Positions 33,842 to 44,603 of a DNA stretch of 64,000 nucleotides are shown here, in pieces. The first letter of the stretch is position 1. The number at the start of each line of letters is the position of its first letter. This DNA comes from Pleurostoma richardsiae. Taxonomy: Eukaryota; Ascomycota; Sordariomycetes; Calosphaeriales; Pleurostomataceae. The position numbers were made by a program, and so were the translations under genes. A model generated the notes under the pieces. The model had not been told where the DNA came from. It saw nothing but the letters and a program-made list of their open reading frames with translations, and ran no database searches. The stretch spans positions 682,001 to 746,000 of the forward strand of contig JANBVO010000001.1 of the NCBI GenBank assembly GCA_030052745.1, written 5' to 3'.

Positions 33842-34617
33842 AGTCAACCTCTTAGAAGCCTTCATTAAAGTACCGTATCTCTTTAGCGTCAACGCCAACG
33901 AGGGAAACATATTCGGCATACACAAGATTAATACCACGGAGTAGTTCCTAGCGGTCGTAGGCGCGAACGGCTTCGACGACGCCGATACCCTGATCGTCGC
34001 CGTGCTATACCCCGACATACCAGAGATCAATATCCCCGCCACGTCTAGGGGCCACCTACCGCCTAGTGAGGTAAGCTTCTATGGGTATTAGTGGAAGCGG
34101 AGCGCGGCCTACACGGTGGACTTCAGAATGCACGTCCTGCGGCGGCTAGCGAGCCAGGCATAGGCGCAGAACAGTGTCAGCTCTGATCGTACTATTTCTA
34201 CGTGCAAGGCAACAGCCTCAGCCCGTTAGTAGGCACAACGCACTTCCAGGTGGTGGTATTTGTGTTTTACAACACTAGAGGTCCGGGGTACGAGAACACC
34301 GTAGCGGTCAATTCGTTCGAGGCAAGCCCGACACGTATCCCCGGCTGGCACGGCCATCTTCTCAATTTATGATTAGCTTTGTTTCCGAGCTATAATAGCC
34401 GAGGTAAGTGATAGGACAAGGGGTGTTACTTGTTCTTTTCAGCCAATAATGGGGAAGCGACAAAAGTAAAGTGGCCGAGTAACACCCTTAATGAGCCCCG
34501 AAACATTGTCTTTAATATTATTGTTACTAACCTCGCCTTCGTCGAGCCGGATGTTTACCGGCCGGAGGGCATAACATATCTGGAAGGACGGCTGGACACG
34601 GTCCGCTTCAACTAGTA
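33842..34617 (+). pseudogene. Carboxylesterase type B pseudogene (C-terminal part)
   Basis: Conceptual translation shows the C-terminal half of a fungal type-B carboxylesterase: the stretches LYPDIPEINIPATSRG, WKRSAAYTVDFRMH, RRLASQA, THFQVVVFVF and, after a probable intron ending near 34442, the tail VEPDVYRPEGITYLEG. Three in-frame TAG codons lie at 33942, 34089 and 34161, where related enzymes carry Gln or Trp codons, and the frame shifts near 34190. C-to-T changes on either strand (CAG or TGG to TAG) fit repeat-induced mutation. The N-terminal half, with the nucleophilic Ser region, is absent. Confidence 0.75.
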
Positions 34618-35123
34618 GACATATCCAACAAGATGCACGGAGTATGACGGTCAAGGGACCACTCCAGTATAACTACTTGCGAGGCAGGCCAATGCCTTGG
34701 CCTAAAAGAGAGAAGAAAGCATTTCTGCGTGTCTGTTAAGAGGGAAAATTGAGGAAGTGTCAAGGGCGAATAGTGGCTCAAAAGGGCCAACCTTAAGACA
34801 AGTACGGTATCTCGCCTGTATCTAAATCACAAGACGTAGGGAACCAAAAAGCCACAAACTTAACAGTACCTACCGATCAAGCCGTAGCGTATATCTTATC
34901 CTGCACTTCTGGAAGGAAGTGGTTCGACGTCCTATAGAGGCGCCATGAAGCCCAGTCACGGATTATGCTTCATCGGCACCTTGGATTCGGCATCTCTCTC
35001 TCCGACTTCGATGGTATCTATCTGGATGATAAAATAGGGACTTGCTCACCTCTTAACAATATTTCAGGCATTGTCTATTTTACTTTTATTCAAGGAAGGT
35101 CAAAAGCTCAGTACAAACGACCC
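34618..35123. other. Intergenic, possible 5' leader intron of the F-box gene
   Basis: A GTATCT ... TTAACAATATTTCAG stretch at about 34995-35069 could be a leader intron. Read through, the F-box frame extends up to ATG 34965, but that extension has no family character. Confidence 0.4.
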
Positions 35124-36446
35124 ATGAGAGCGGCCACGCGCGACACCATGATACGGATACTACGTTGGATAGGCAGAGCCGTCCGCAACTCGTCGAACTC
35201 TGCGTCGGCCAAATCACCACCGCCTCAGCCAACATCACATCAGCCGGAAGTCTCCCAGCCGGAGCCAGATCGCATTCGGTCACAGTCAGCTGAGTCTCCC
35301 GAGGAGGCACCTGAAGCAGAGCTGCCCGAGGCGTACCCTCCTAGCACGGACTCCTCGTGGCAGGAGCCATCTCCACCAAAGGTGATTCGGACGCTAGAGA
35401 CTTTCCCTATTGAGATTATACTGGAGATCGCGAAGCACTTCCCCCCCGAGACGCGAGCGGTGCTGGCTCTCTGCAGCCGCACGATGTTCGCCCGACTGGG
35501 GACTCGATCCTTCGACCTCCATGCCTCAGCAAAGTACCAGCTGCTCCTTCTGCTGGAAAAGGATGGATGGTACCTTCCCAACATTCTGTGTGCTGACTGT
35601 TGTATCTTCCATTCTATAACGCCTTTCTGGTCCTTGCCCAACAGAGCGCGCCGCTGCCGGACCCTTTTCCCCTTGGTCCGGGAGGAGACAAAGTCGCGGT
35701 TGCTTTCCCTCCCCTCAGTTCCCCACTTCAACCTGGTCGCCTCAGTGATGAGGCCATTCCGGTTCAACCTTTGGAATAGCTGCGTGGTAGCTCCGTTCCT
35801 CCATAGCAGCAGTTTCGACTGCAACGACCTCAAGGACTGCCGGGTCCGCTGCAGCTACAGAACCCGCATCGTTGGGGACCACCTTCTCCTGAAGAGCCAG
35901 AGCTTGGTGCTCCCATGCAAGGATCGGACCAAGCTGCTCGAGTCTGTGCCGACAGCCACCCAGATGTTGCAGAGGCACCCATGGGAACTTGATCATTGCT
36001 GCGTGCATGTCACGTGGACCCGTAGGTACGCCTATGTTTTGCCACCTCAAGGCCAGAACGTGTCATCGACGAGATCGCGCCACAGATGCTTCTGGCTGCA
36101 CCCGTCGTCGTGCAACATATGCGACAACGACACCGGCGCTTTCCTCGTCCATTCTTGCCGGTCCTGCTATACTGATTACTCACTCGGCTTTGTGGATCCT
36201 CCGGGCAACAGCGGGGTCCGAGTTTGCGTTCTGACGAGCTGGAAGGACCTGGGTCCCGGGAGAAGCCCTGACGATCCAGAGTGGGCATCGCACAGTCTCC
36301 ATCAGGATGGGAGCACTGTTACGCCGAGGAAGGCAGGGGCGATGGAGATTCATCGGAATTTTGAAAACATAAGCGGGAACGTTGGAGCAGCTCGCTTCTA
36401 CCCGATCATTCAGCGAGAACTTCTCGAGGGTCTGGCTGGTGCCTAG
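35124..36446 (+). CDS. F-box-like protein with Cys-rich region
   Basis: Start at ATG 35124 gives 440 residues; the same frame is open back to ATG 34965, adding 53 residues of non-conserved sequence, so the start is uncertain. A Pro/Ser/Glu-rich linker (30-85) precedes an F-box-like motif at about 90-135 (LETFPIEIILEIAKHFPPET). Then comes CADCCIFHS (156-164), a Cys/His pattern often seen after the F-box in large mould families, and a second Cys-rich patch CNICDNDTGAFLVHSCRSC. Such proteins may recruit targets to SCF ubiquitin ligases, but these expanded families are mostly unstudied. Confidence 0.75.
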   Translation: MRAATRDTMIRILRWIGRAVRNSSNSASAKSPPPQPTSHQPEVSQPEPDRIRSQSAESPEEAPEAELPEAYPPSTDSSWQEPSPPKVIRTLETFPIEIILEIAKHFPPETRAVLALCSRTMFARLGTRSFDLHASAKYQLLLLLEKDGWYLPNILCADCCIFHSITPFWSLPNRARRCRTLFPLVREETKSRLLSLPSVPHFNLVASVMRPFRFNLWNSCVVAPFLHSSSFDCNDLKDCRVRCSYRTRIVGDHLLLKSQSLVLPCKDRTKLLESVPTATQMLQRHPWELDHCCVHVTWTRRYAYVLPPQGQNVSSTRSRHRCFWLHPSSCNICDNDTGAFLVHSCRSCYTDYSLGFVDPPGNSGVRVCVLTSWKDLGPGRSPDDPEWASHSLHQDGSTVTPRKAGAMEIHRNFENISGNVGAARFYPIIQRELLEGLAGA

Positions 36447-37360
36447 GTACCGGCAGGGAGAACGGCGCACTCCTAACCTTCGTCATCGGTGAAACACTCA
36501 ATCACGACAGGCAACACCATCACTGACAGGGGAGACGTTATTACGATCAGATGAGGATATCTATTCGCAGTTCCAGTCAGGATCAACGGCTTCGGAAATA
36601 GGGGGAGGGGGGTTCAAACTTTCGCAGGCCAGTGGGCAGAAGAGAGAGACACACGCACGCACGCACGCACGCACGCACGCACACACACTCTCCCTACCTG
36701 CATGCCTACCCGCCGTCAGCACCATGTCTGGGGCCGAGGGCTCGACCCCCAGCTATATGAGGGGGACCGCCGCGTACACTTAAACGTGATACTCTGGAGA
36801 GCTCGATAATAGACCTCTTACTACAGAAATCCCTTTCTCGAGCGAGCTCTTCCAAGTACTTAGATAGGGCTAAGTACGATCTGGGTGAAACGGCATTGGG
36901 CTGCACGAGCAATTGCTGCAGGCGAAGAGATACAGCATCGGCTCCCACCTCTCGTTGCTGATGTGGAACGGATAACGGGATATGAGAGAGGACAGAGGAC
37001 AGAGCGTGCTTGGTTCGCAGTGGGCAGTCCAGACTCGGCCGGGTCTGCAATCCCGATCCGAAAGGAATGAATAAAGACAACAGATAGCTGACAGTGAGCC
37101 TCCTAAACCCCTGTCCTCTAAAACTCGTATACCGCGCTTTTTGACTGTGTTGCATGTACAGGCGTCGTAGGAAGCGGTTGGCTCACAGGTCAAGCCGATC
37201 TCGACGAGTGTGACGGTCTGTCGTCAATCAGTCCCGTTTTGTTCCAGCATCCAAATGCAGAGCCATAAACGGCGTTACCTGAGTTTCGCCTCTATTCAGT
37301 GCAGTGTCTGGACTGCGGAATGTAGTCGATACTACTGTATCTTCGCCTGGATAGCTCTCC
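36447..37360. other. Intergenic with microsatellite, no gene supported
   Basis: Holds the (ACGC)n tract and the 3' flanks of two convergent genes. A minus-strand frame at 36706-37155 has no recognisable features. Confidence 0.5.
36652..36688. repeat. (ACGC)n/(AC)n microsatellite
   Basis: About seven ACGC units followed by several AC units. Confidence 0.95.
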
Positions 37361-38047
37361 CTACGAGTCGAAGTGGCTCGCAACATGGTGAGCTACGGCT
37401 GCTTCGTCGCCCTCGAACGTACCGCAGACCGGGCAGGTGGCTAACTGTGATGGAGCCACTACCGGAGAGCCGTCGGTCGGCGCTTCACCCTCATCATTTC
37501 TTCCAGCCGGCGCCTTTCGACCGCGGCCACCCCGGTTCCCCTGCCCTCTTGCTCTACCTTGCACAATGTAGGCGTCGAGGCCGATCTCCTGCGGCGGATC
37601 GTCAGCCCCCTCCTCCAGGCGCACATCCCGGTACCGTGGGCGCGCAGCCTGTCTCCCGCTCCAGCCGCCACCCACCAAGGGCTGCTGGGGCTGCTGGGAC
37701 GCTGGGGTGACCGCGCTAGGCACATCGGACGCACCCTGTTCGCCGGTGCTGCTGCTGGCGTCGGCGCCTGTGAGGTCGGCGAGGCTCTGGACCCTGCCGA
37801 CCCGGCCGTCCATCAGCCGGACCTTGATCCCTCGGGGGTGGTTGCCGCGCGTGAGGACATCCTGCACAGTTCCGGACACAGTGCGGCCGGTGGGCTGGTC
37901 TGCCTTGAGAACGATGTTGACGCCGGCGCCGGGGACGACCTGCGCTGTGGACGGGACCCGCTGAGGGTATGCGCGCCGCATAATCTGTGATGCCGAATGA
38001 CGAGACAAAGAACTGGAGAGGCGGGTGAGGCTGGCGAAAGTGCGCAT
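37361..38047 (-). CDS. YwbE/DUF2196-domain protein with C-terminal zinc finger
   Basis: Start at ATG 38047 gives 228 residues. The first 30 residues (MRTFASLTRLSSSLSRHSAS and on) are rich in Ser, Arg and Leu without acids, like a mitochondrial presequence. The YwbE domain covers about 38-90: VNIVLKADQPTGRTVSGT, LTRGNHPRGIKVRL and GRVGRVQ. It is a short basic domain best known from bacteria, with no proven function but a nucleic-acid-binding look. A Gly/Arg-rich segment (RGQGNRGGRGRK) follows, and the end is a C2H2/UBZ-like finger (Cys205, Cys208, His221, His225). An upstream frame extends the ORF but looks non-coding. A (TTGTG)n repeat lies just upstream. Confidence 0.85.
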   Translation of the reverse strand: MRTFASLTRLSSSLSRHSASQIMRRAYPQRVPSTAQVVPGAGVNIVLKADQPTGRTVSGTVQDVLTRGNHPRGIKVRLMDGRVGRVQSLADLTGADASSSTGEQGASDVPSAVTPASQQPQQPLVGGGWSGRQAARPRYRDVRLEEGADDPPQEIGLDAYIVQGRARGQGNRGGRGRKAPAGRNDEGEAPTDGSPVVAPSQLATCPVCGTFEGDEAAVAHHVASHFDS

Positions 38048-38057
38048 ACCTAGTGGT

Positions 38058-38080
38058 TTGTGTTGTGTTGTGTTGTGTTG
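38058..38080. repeat. (TTGTG)n short tandem repeat
   Basis: Four to five units, immediately upstream of the YwbE-domain gene start. Confidence 0.9.
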
Positions 38081-38282
38081 GACGATGGTGAGACTGCAGG
38101 AAGATATCGTGGAATTTGCCGGTGAAAACGTCATCTGCATACAGTGCATATTGTGAAAATGTACTGTCTTGCACACTGTCCACTGTTCGTCTGGCGGCGA
38201 CGTGTTCAGAGGGACCTGGTGTATCACTCAAAAAGGCCAATGCCATCATTCAGTTAATATTCATGACGCTATATCTTATCCT

Positions 38283-40576
38283 CTATACCATGGCCTTCTT
38301 GTCAACTCGTTTATAGACTCCGTCGATCGTGTAATCCTTCTTCGGCCCTTTGACTGTGTACCCAATCGTCCACTCCTTCAGGTTCACGGCGCTGAACTTG
38401 AACTCGTAAACCACATCATAGAAGTCTTCAACGCAAAGATGTCCGGCCTTCGCTTTCCAACCCCTGTCGTCATTGGCCTCCTCCGCCTCCGCTTCTGGGG
38501 GAATCATGAACTCCAATTCGTGGAACAGGTAGTCCGCTCTCTTCTGGTCGTCCGTTCGCGCGAACCACACGCTCAACATGTCCCCTGCCTCATCGTACCG
38601 CCACACGTATCGTCGGGTTGCGCGGAAGGCCATCCCGTTATCCGCCCGGAACTCGCCCTCCTCGACGTACAGGTACTCGTCCCCGAGATCCTCGACGTCA
38701 GCGCCTTCCCGCCCGTCCGTTGTGCCCCGCCGCATCAGGAACCGCGCGGTCCCGCTGAAATGCCCACTCGGGTGGCTTGGCAACCGACTGACGAGGGAGC
38801 GTTCGAGGCTCCACTCACCCAGCAACGAGCGGAATACAGCCCGCGCGACGAATTTGCACTTGGTCAGGCCTGCCATTGCCGTGTCATGCGTCTGCTGTAG
38901 CGAGGATGCGACCTCTGCGGCCTGAGCCGGCGTTGGGCGGAGTGGGGCGTAGCGCGCAGGCGTGAGGATGTCAAGAGGCTTGCCGTTGTGCGGCAGGGGC
39001 GGGGTTACGCCGATGGGAGAAGAGAGATGCATGCCGAGTGCGGCGGCAAATTCCTGCATGAGGAAGAGGTAGTCACCCATAGGGAATTGAGAGGAGCGTG
39101 GGTCGTTGCGAAGGGAGAGAGTTCGCTCGACTGAAGTATCAGAATCGAGAGCTTGCTGCAGAGCCGAGTTCGCAGGGTTGGTCCAGAGGGTGGCCAGGAA
39201 ACGGGCCTGCATCTCCATAACACCCCAGTATGGGGAGCGATAGAATCCGACAAATCCCAAGTTAGGAATATCGGGGTGATGCGTGCCGTGGAAGGCAAGC
39301 GCTGTCGGATAGTTGACGTGTTCCGGCGATAGAGACAAGATTTTCAGAAGCGGATCGGGGAGAAAAGAGAGAGACGGCGACGGGTCGAAGCCGGTCGCGA
39401 GAATGACTGCTGCAATATCGGATATCTTTTCGCCCAGCGGGTCTATTGTCGCTGTCGTACCGTCTAGGGATGTGAGCTTCCCCTGAGAGAGCGTGATAAG
39501 CCCGGAGCGGACGAAGTCCATGTAGGGGTCGCTCATAGCGAGGTACGGGGGCTCTTTTAGGACATCGCCCTGCATTGTCATGAGCGGCGAAAATATTGAC
39601 TGGTCTGTTCCGAGAACGCCCTGGTAGATGGAATGCATAAGACTTGCAGAGGCTTCACTTATGTGGCCTTGACTGTTGACGAGGGGTTGAGGGCGATTGT
39701 TTAAGTTGTATGACGGCAAGTCTACAGGCAAGAAGGGCGCTGCAGCAGATGCGGGCTATGAAATGGAGTCAATCAACGTAACGTGTCAAGCATCTAATGT
39801 AACTTGAGAGGCCATACCTTGGGTGAGGTAAAAAGGGGGAAGACCCAGGGCGGCCGCTGAATCACATGGTGTATGGAATACTTGTCCGCTCCCGCAATAC
39901 TGGTCGATCCGGGGGAGTTCACCGCGGACGATAGATGTGATGCGACGGTCCCCGCAATCTCGATGCCGGACATTTGGCTACCGACAACCAGGATCTTGCC
40001 GCCTTTTCTACGCTCTTCAGGCAGCAGGGTTTCTAGGTTGCGATACCGACTGCTATGCACAATTGGAATCTCCGCGGCCTTAGGCAGGCCACCGGGAATG
40101 ATGGGTGCTCCAAAGAAGCCAGAAGCAACGAGGAAAAAGTCAAATCTTTCACTCTCTTCCCCGCCGTCGGCTGACGAAGTTCTGACCTGCCACCCAGCGT
40201 CGCCCTCGGTAGTAGGCTCCGCCAGCGAGACTTTCGAGCCTAAACGAAGCCGGAAGCTGTCGCCAAGAGGCAGACAGTATCGCTCGAGATATCGCTGAAG
40301 ATAATGGCCCACCTGCCAGGCCCGGGGGAGCTCCGGGTCCTCCTTCGCCCAGGCCAGGTCACTGAACTGGACGGTATGCTTGCTCTGATTCGCCACCATG
40401 AGCGGGTGCACGAGCCTGTCGTTGTCATCTCTGCTCACAGGCCAAAGGCCACCGATCTGCGACTGGGCATCAAAGACGGTGACAGAGAACGCGCCAGCCG
40501 GGGCTTCATGGAGGAGAGTCTTTGCCGCGACAAGGCCAGCAGGGCCTGCCCCGACGATGCAGACGGTCTTGGGCAT
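38283..40576 (-). CDS. FMO-like flavin monooxygenase fused to DUF6314
   Basis: Exons 40576-39818 and 39755-38283 encode 743 residues. The N-terminal part is a flavin monooxygenase: FAD motif GAGPAG at 9-14, second Rossmann motif VVGSQMSG at 197-204, and ILATGFD near 371. The C-terminal 180 residues (about 560-740) form a DUF6314-type domain: SLLGEWSLERSL, FSGTARFLM, YLYVEEGEF, RRYVWRYDEAGDMLSVWF, HLCVEDFYDVVYEF and YTVKGPKKDYTIDGVYKR. FMO-type enzymes oxygenate N, S or carbonyl groups using NADPH. The role of DUF6314 is unknown; it resembles a lipocalin-like beta barrel by general pattern. The intron GTATGG...CATAG is phase 0. The gene is 236 bp from the YwbE gene, on the same strand. Confidence 0.92.
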
Positions 40577-43500
40577 CGTCGCCACGCGGTGAGTAACCCA
40601 CGCGAAATCTTCAGGACGCTTGTCCTCGGAACCACCGGAAGGAGTCCAGATGAACGCCGTGAAGCATCTAAGACGACGTGAAGGGTGGCCCCGGCGGAGC
40701 AATGCGTCGGAGTGCGAGACTAGCACTTCGTCTGGCTAGAAGAGCGCAGGTCTAGACCGATTCCTGCTATGACAGCGGGAAATGAAAAAGAAGAGAAACA
40801 GATCTCATCAGTCATTGCTATTCAAAGAAAGTCAAACGGATCGCCATCGAGCTGTTGTCATCTCACGTAAGTCAGCCGGTTTTCCCAGCTCTGTCCTCGA
40901 CTCCGCGTCCTCCTGCTTCGATGGGGGAGAAGAATCGGGGCGTAGTAACGTATATCCGATCTCAACCTGCTGAGTCAGCACTCCATGATATCCGTCTCGG
41001 GCCTTCCTCTTCTGCGCTCCGAAATGGGAGAAGGGCATCGGGAACCCGCATTGTTCGCTCAAGACATTGACTCTCGCTTTTCCAAAATGTCGTTTCTAAT
41101 GCAGATGAGCGGTGCCTCTTCACTGACTTCCGAAGGGCTCTCACTCGGCCGCCCAAGCTAGTACCGTCGCTTCCGCTAGTAGTTGAGCCCTCTTCCGCCT
41201 GGATCCGTCTGGGGAGAAGATGATTCCGATGGCGCTGTAATATCGACCTATTTATCCGCAGCAGTCACCTGTGTTACCGCAAATATCATCCTTCTTCCGA
41301 CCAACGGCAGCCTCGCGGGCACATGCAGCCGCCACGCCCGACCTCGATGGAGCATCCTCGCTCGAGTCCGGAAGGCAATGCGGCGTGCATGACAATGACG
41401 AACAGCAAATTACTCTGACGCGCTGTCGAGTGGAAGAGCCACGTGCCCTTGTCGATTCCGAGATGACCATCCACCGTATCGATACATCTGGAGACGCATA
41501 GAGCGAGATTTGGCTACGCGTTATCGTCTTGGCATTCTGGGAGATTTCTCATGTCGCGCGAGTTTTCGGATCTGAGTTGCTGATCCGCATTATTGCTTAA
41601 AACGAGGAGCCGTGCGGAGACTCGATCATCGCTCACGCACATATCCCTACACCAACGAACGTCCGCACCGCTGGCACGGCGATAGAAGACCCGTCGGGGA
41701 GATTATCACGTAAGAGCCACAATTTCCAATCTGCAGAGCACAATCAGTTATTTCGTCCTCCCCCTCGAGAAGGACAGCAATGCCTGTGGCATGGGGCCCG
41801 ACGTCTCTACGTACTCTGTCCCACATAGCACAGCATTTCCAGTCATGCCTGCATCGCCCACAAGAAGACGGACGAGACAGCCAAGGGAAATCCTTCAGGT
41901 CGTAACAGTCGGGGTCATCTCGCCGCAGTCATGGAAATGCTCTCAAAGTAGCGGCTGTGCGAGACTGGGTGAGACCATGGAACCACAGATCTGGCACGAC
42001 GCCGCATGCTTCCCTGCTTCTCACGTGGAGTGCGACCGGTCTGCGGGCACATGCCGGACTTGTGCTTCCTTCTGGTGCCAGTTGACCAGAAAATCAGAGA
42101 AGCAAGGGATGTCCTGGGTTCTTCGTCCCCGGCCCCCCCTGGGTCTGTGGATAGCTGTGAGCCCAAGTTCCGTACGGCGATTGAGCTCGGATTCGCTAAG
42201 AGCATGTTGTTGGTGGCTGAATGAAGTCGCCAAGAAGTCACAACCACCGCAACATCCGCAATGAAACTGCATGTCCGATCGTCCGTCATCCGCGGGGACA
42301 AGGTGTTGCAAGAGGCAATATTCAGTATTCGTCATATTCCGCTAGAGCTTCTAGCGTCCCCCCTTCTAACTCCCCCCAGACAGCCAAGCTTTCGCCGAGC
42401 AATATCAAGCCCGTCGCCCGACAGAGTCAAGCGTTGCAGCGCCCTCAGCCTCCTACATCTTTCACTGGTGGCGCTCAATTGAGGGGCTCCCTGGGGCTTT
42501 GACTGCGGGGCCGCAGCAAAAGCCACCACTCGCAACGGGCGCAAAGCGCCGCTCGGCACGCCGCCATCCGATTTTGGGGGGTTGCTCAGGAGTAGCTTCA
42601 GAGGTAATCATTCAGTCCTTTCTAGAGCATTCCTATTATACTAGAAAGTTAAGAAAATGAGGCGGAAATGTGACGGTTGGTCATCCTCTTCGCTCACTCC
42701 CGAGACAACATACCGGATGGCATCTCTCTTCACTCCCCACTGCAACACGTACGCGAAAGCGATGCGATTGAGGTGCCACTTACGCTAAAGGCCGTAAATG
42801 GAACTGAGTTGTGTGCACAGAAGCATCAACCTAGTAGAGTTAGCAGGGAGAGACTGGCTTCGATGGGGCGGCTGGTCACACTCTTCGCAGGCCTAGGGAA
42901 GGGGAAGCCGCCTGGTCCAAGCAGTGTTGCGGTGCGAGTGCGTGTACATTGCAGCACGAATTCGCTGCTCCTGCTGCTGCTGTGCTACTCCCCATCGGCC
43001 GGTAAAACGTGAGATCTAAGACCATATCCTGGACGTCGCGATTCCCCTACAGGAGCAGCAGATCTTAGCTTCGAATGCTGCCGGATGCCCAGGTACTGGA
43101 CGTCAGGCGGCTGCAGAACATGTATGGAAGTTCGGATGGCAACGGCACACGAACCGACCGGGTCTAGATGAGACTCGCTGACACTGGGCAACGCGTCGCG
43201 GCAAGACATGTAAGCTTCACTTGCCCCATCCGAGTTTGGGCCGCATCCCTGTAGCTCGTGCTGGATTGTTGGCACATTCCTACCTAAAGAACCAGGGAGC
43301 GACACATGTTTGTCAAGCGGATGGGCACTCAACTGCAGCTTGTCATGATCATACCCCTCTCATGTCCCTCAGGATAGAGGCTCTCCCTTCAGTCTGCGGG
43401 GTCCGGCACAGATCAGGCCGAGGGAGTCTCGCCAAGCACGGAGATAAGGGCAGGAGAAAGCAAACGTTGAATGCCGTGTGGTCAGCTGGGCACTTCAGGG

Positions 43501-44603
43501 GGTGGAGGAGAAGCCATCCGATCTCCACCTGCTGAACATACCTTACGTATTCCGGACACTTCAACTCGCTCAGAAAGTCCCGTTCGTCCTTGCCCAATTG
43601 CAGGCTCGGAGAAGATAACCGCTGTTGCATCACCCACTAGAGATCGTGGGGAAATCCCCCGTCTGACCACCGAACCAGGCGCCCAGTTGCCGCCATTCTA
43701 AACTCATTAGCGGCATAGCCAATGCTCTAGCTGGGGTGGCCGCCCGCCGCCATTGCTGGATAGGTAAAGCGTGGAGGAGGGGGAATGGAGGTGCGGAGAA
43801 GGGAGGAGACGAGAGGCCAGCGCCGCGGGGATTCGCTCCGCACTTGGTGAAGTGCCGATCTTCTAGATGGTGAGGAGAAGGCCAAGCGCAAGCCAAGGTG
43901 GGAATAAGGCATGGAAGTCTCAGCGAACTAATTGCCGTAGCCCAGAGGAAAAGAAGGTAAACATGGCGCGATACAAGAGAGCAGCCACCATCCTTTTCAG
44001 GTTGGCCGACTCCTGTGTGTCGTCATATTTCCGCTGTCTGTCCTTGTCTCTTCTCACCTCCTCGTCACCCTGATTTACCTGAATCCTTCCTCCTTTCCCG
44101 TCCCTTGTCTTCCAGAAAGTTCCTACGTACCGTGGATTTGGTTTCCCCCTCGGCTGGACGCAGCGAAGCTCCACGCGAGGTCGATCAAGGATTGCCTTCC
44201 TTGAAGAACGAGAACGATCCCAGGCGGCTAACTGTTCATTGATTACTATCGACTCTTTGCATGCCGTTGGGTCGAGCGACGCCACTGTTGGCTGTCTTCC
44301 CAGCCCGGTCTTGCATGCTTCATCTTACTTGAGGGTGTCTTTCACCTTAAGTTTGCTTCCCTTCGCTCAGGTTCCAGATTTTTGCTGTCCCCCATCAAGC
44401 ACAGAGACAACTGCAGCTTGCCGTTGACTCGGCGCCCACGCTTCCGCCTTGATTGATTAATTAAGCTGGGGTCCCGTTGTCGCTCCTTTCTCGGCAACCC
44501 ACGAACGGACCGTCCAAAGAGCCAGTCCCGGAGCCGTTCATAACCTCTGGCATCACCTGATTCCAAGCGTGCAGTGCACACTTCAGAGCTGAAGACCGCC
44601 AGG
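40577..44603. other. 4-kb gene-poor stretch
   Basis: No frame on either strand shows a domain, splice pattern or coding bias that I can support. GC content is like that of the coding regions, so it is not a heavily mutated block. The last part holds the pyrimidine-rich promoter and leader of the third MFS gene. Confidence 0.5.

Noticed and set aside
34965-35123. In-frame extension of the F-box gene to an earlier ATG
   Set aside because: The added 53 residues lack any conserved character and cross a likely leader intron; kept as an alternative only.
40956-40973. 18-mer CCGATCTCAACCTGCTGA, repeated with one change at 43518-43535
   Set aside because: Similarity stops at once on both sides; no terminal repeats or element body between them.
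41271-41501. 76-residue frame in the 4-kb gene-poor stretch
   Set aside because: No domain, signal or conserved pattern; frame length expected by chance at this GC content.
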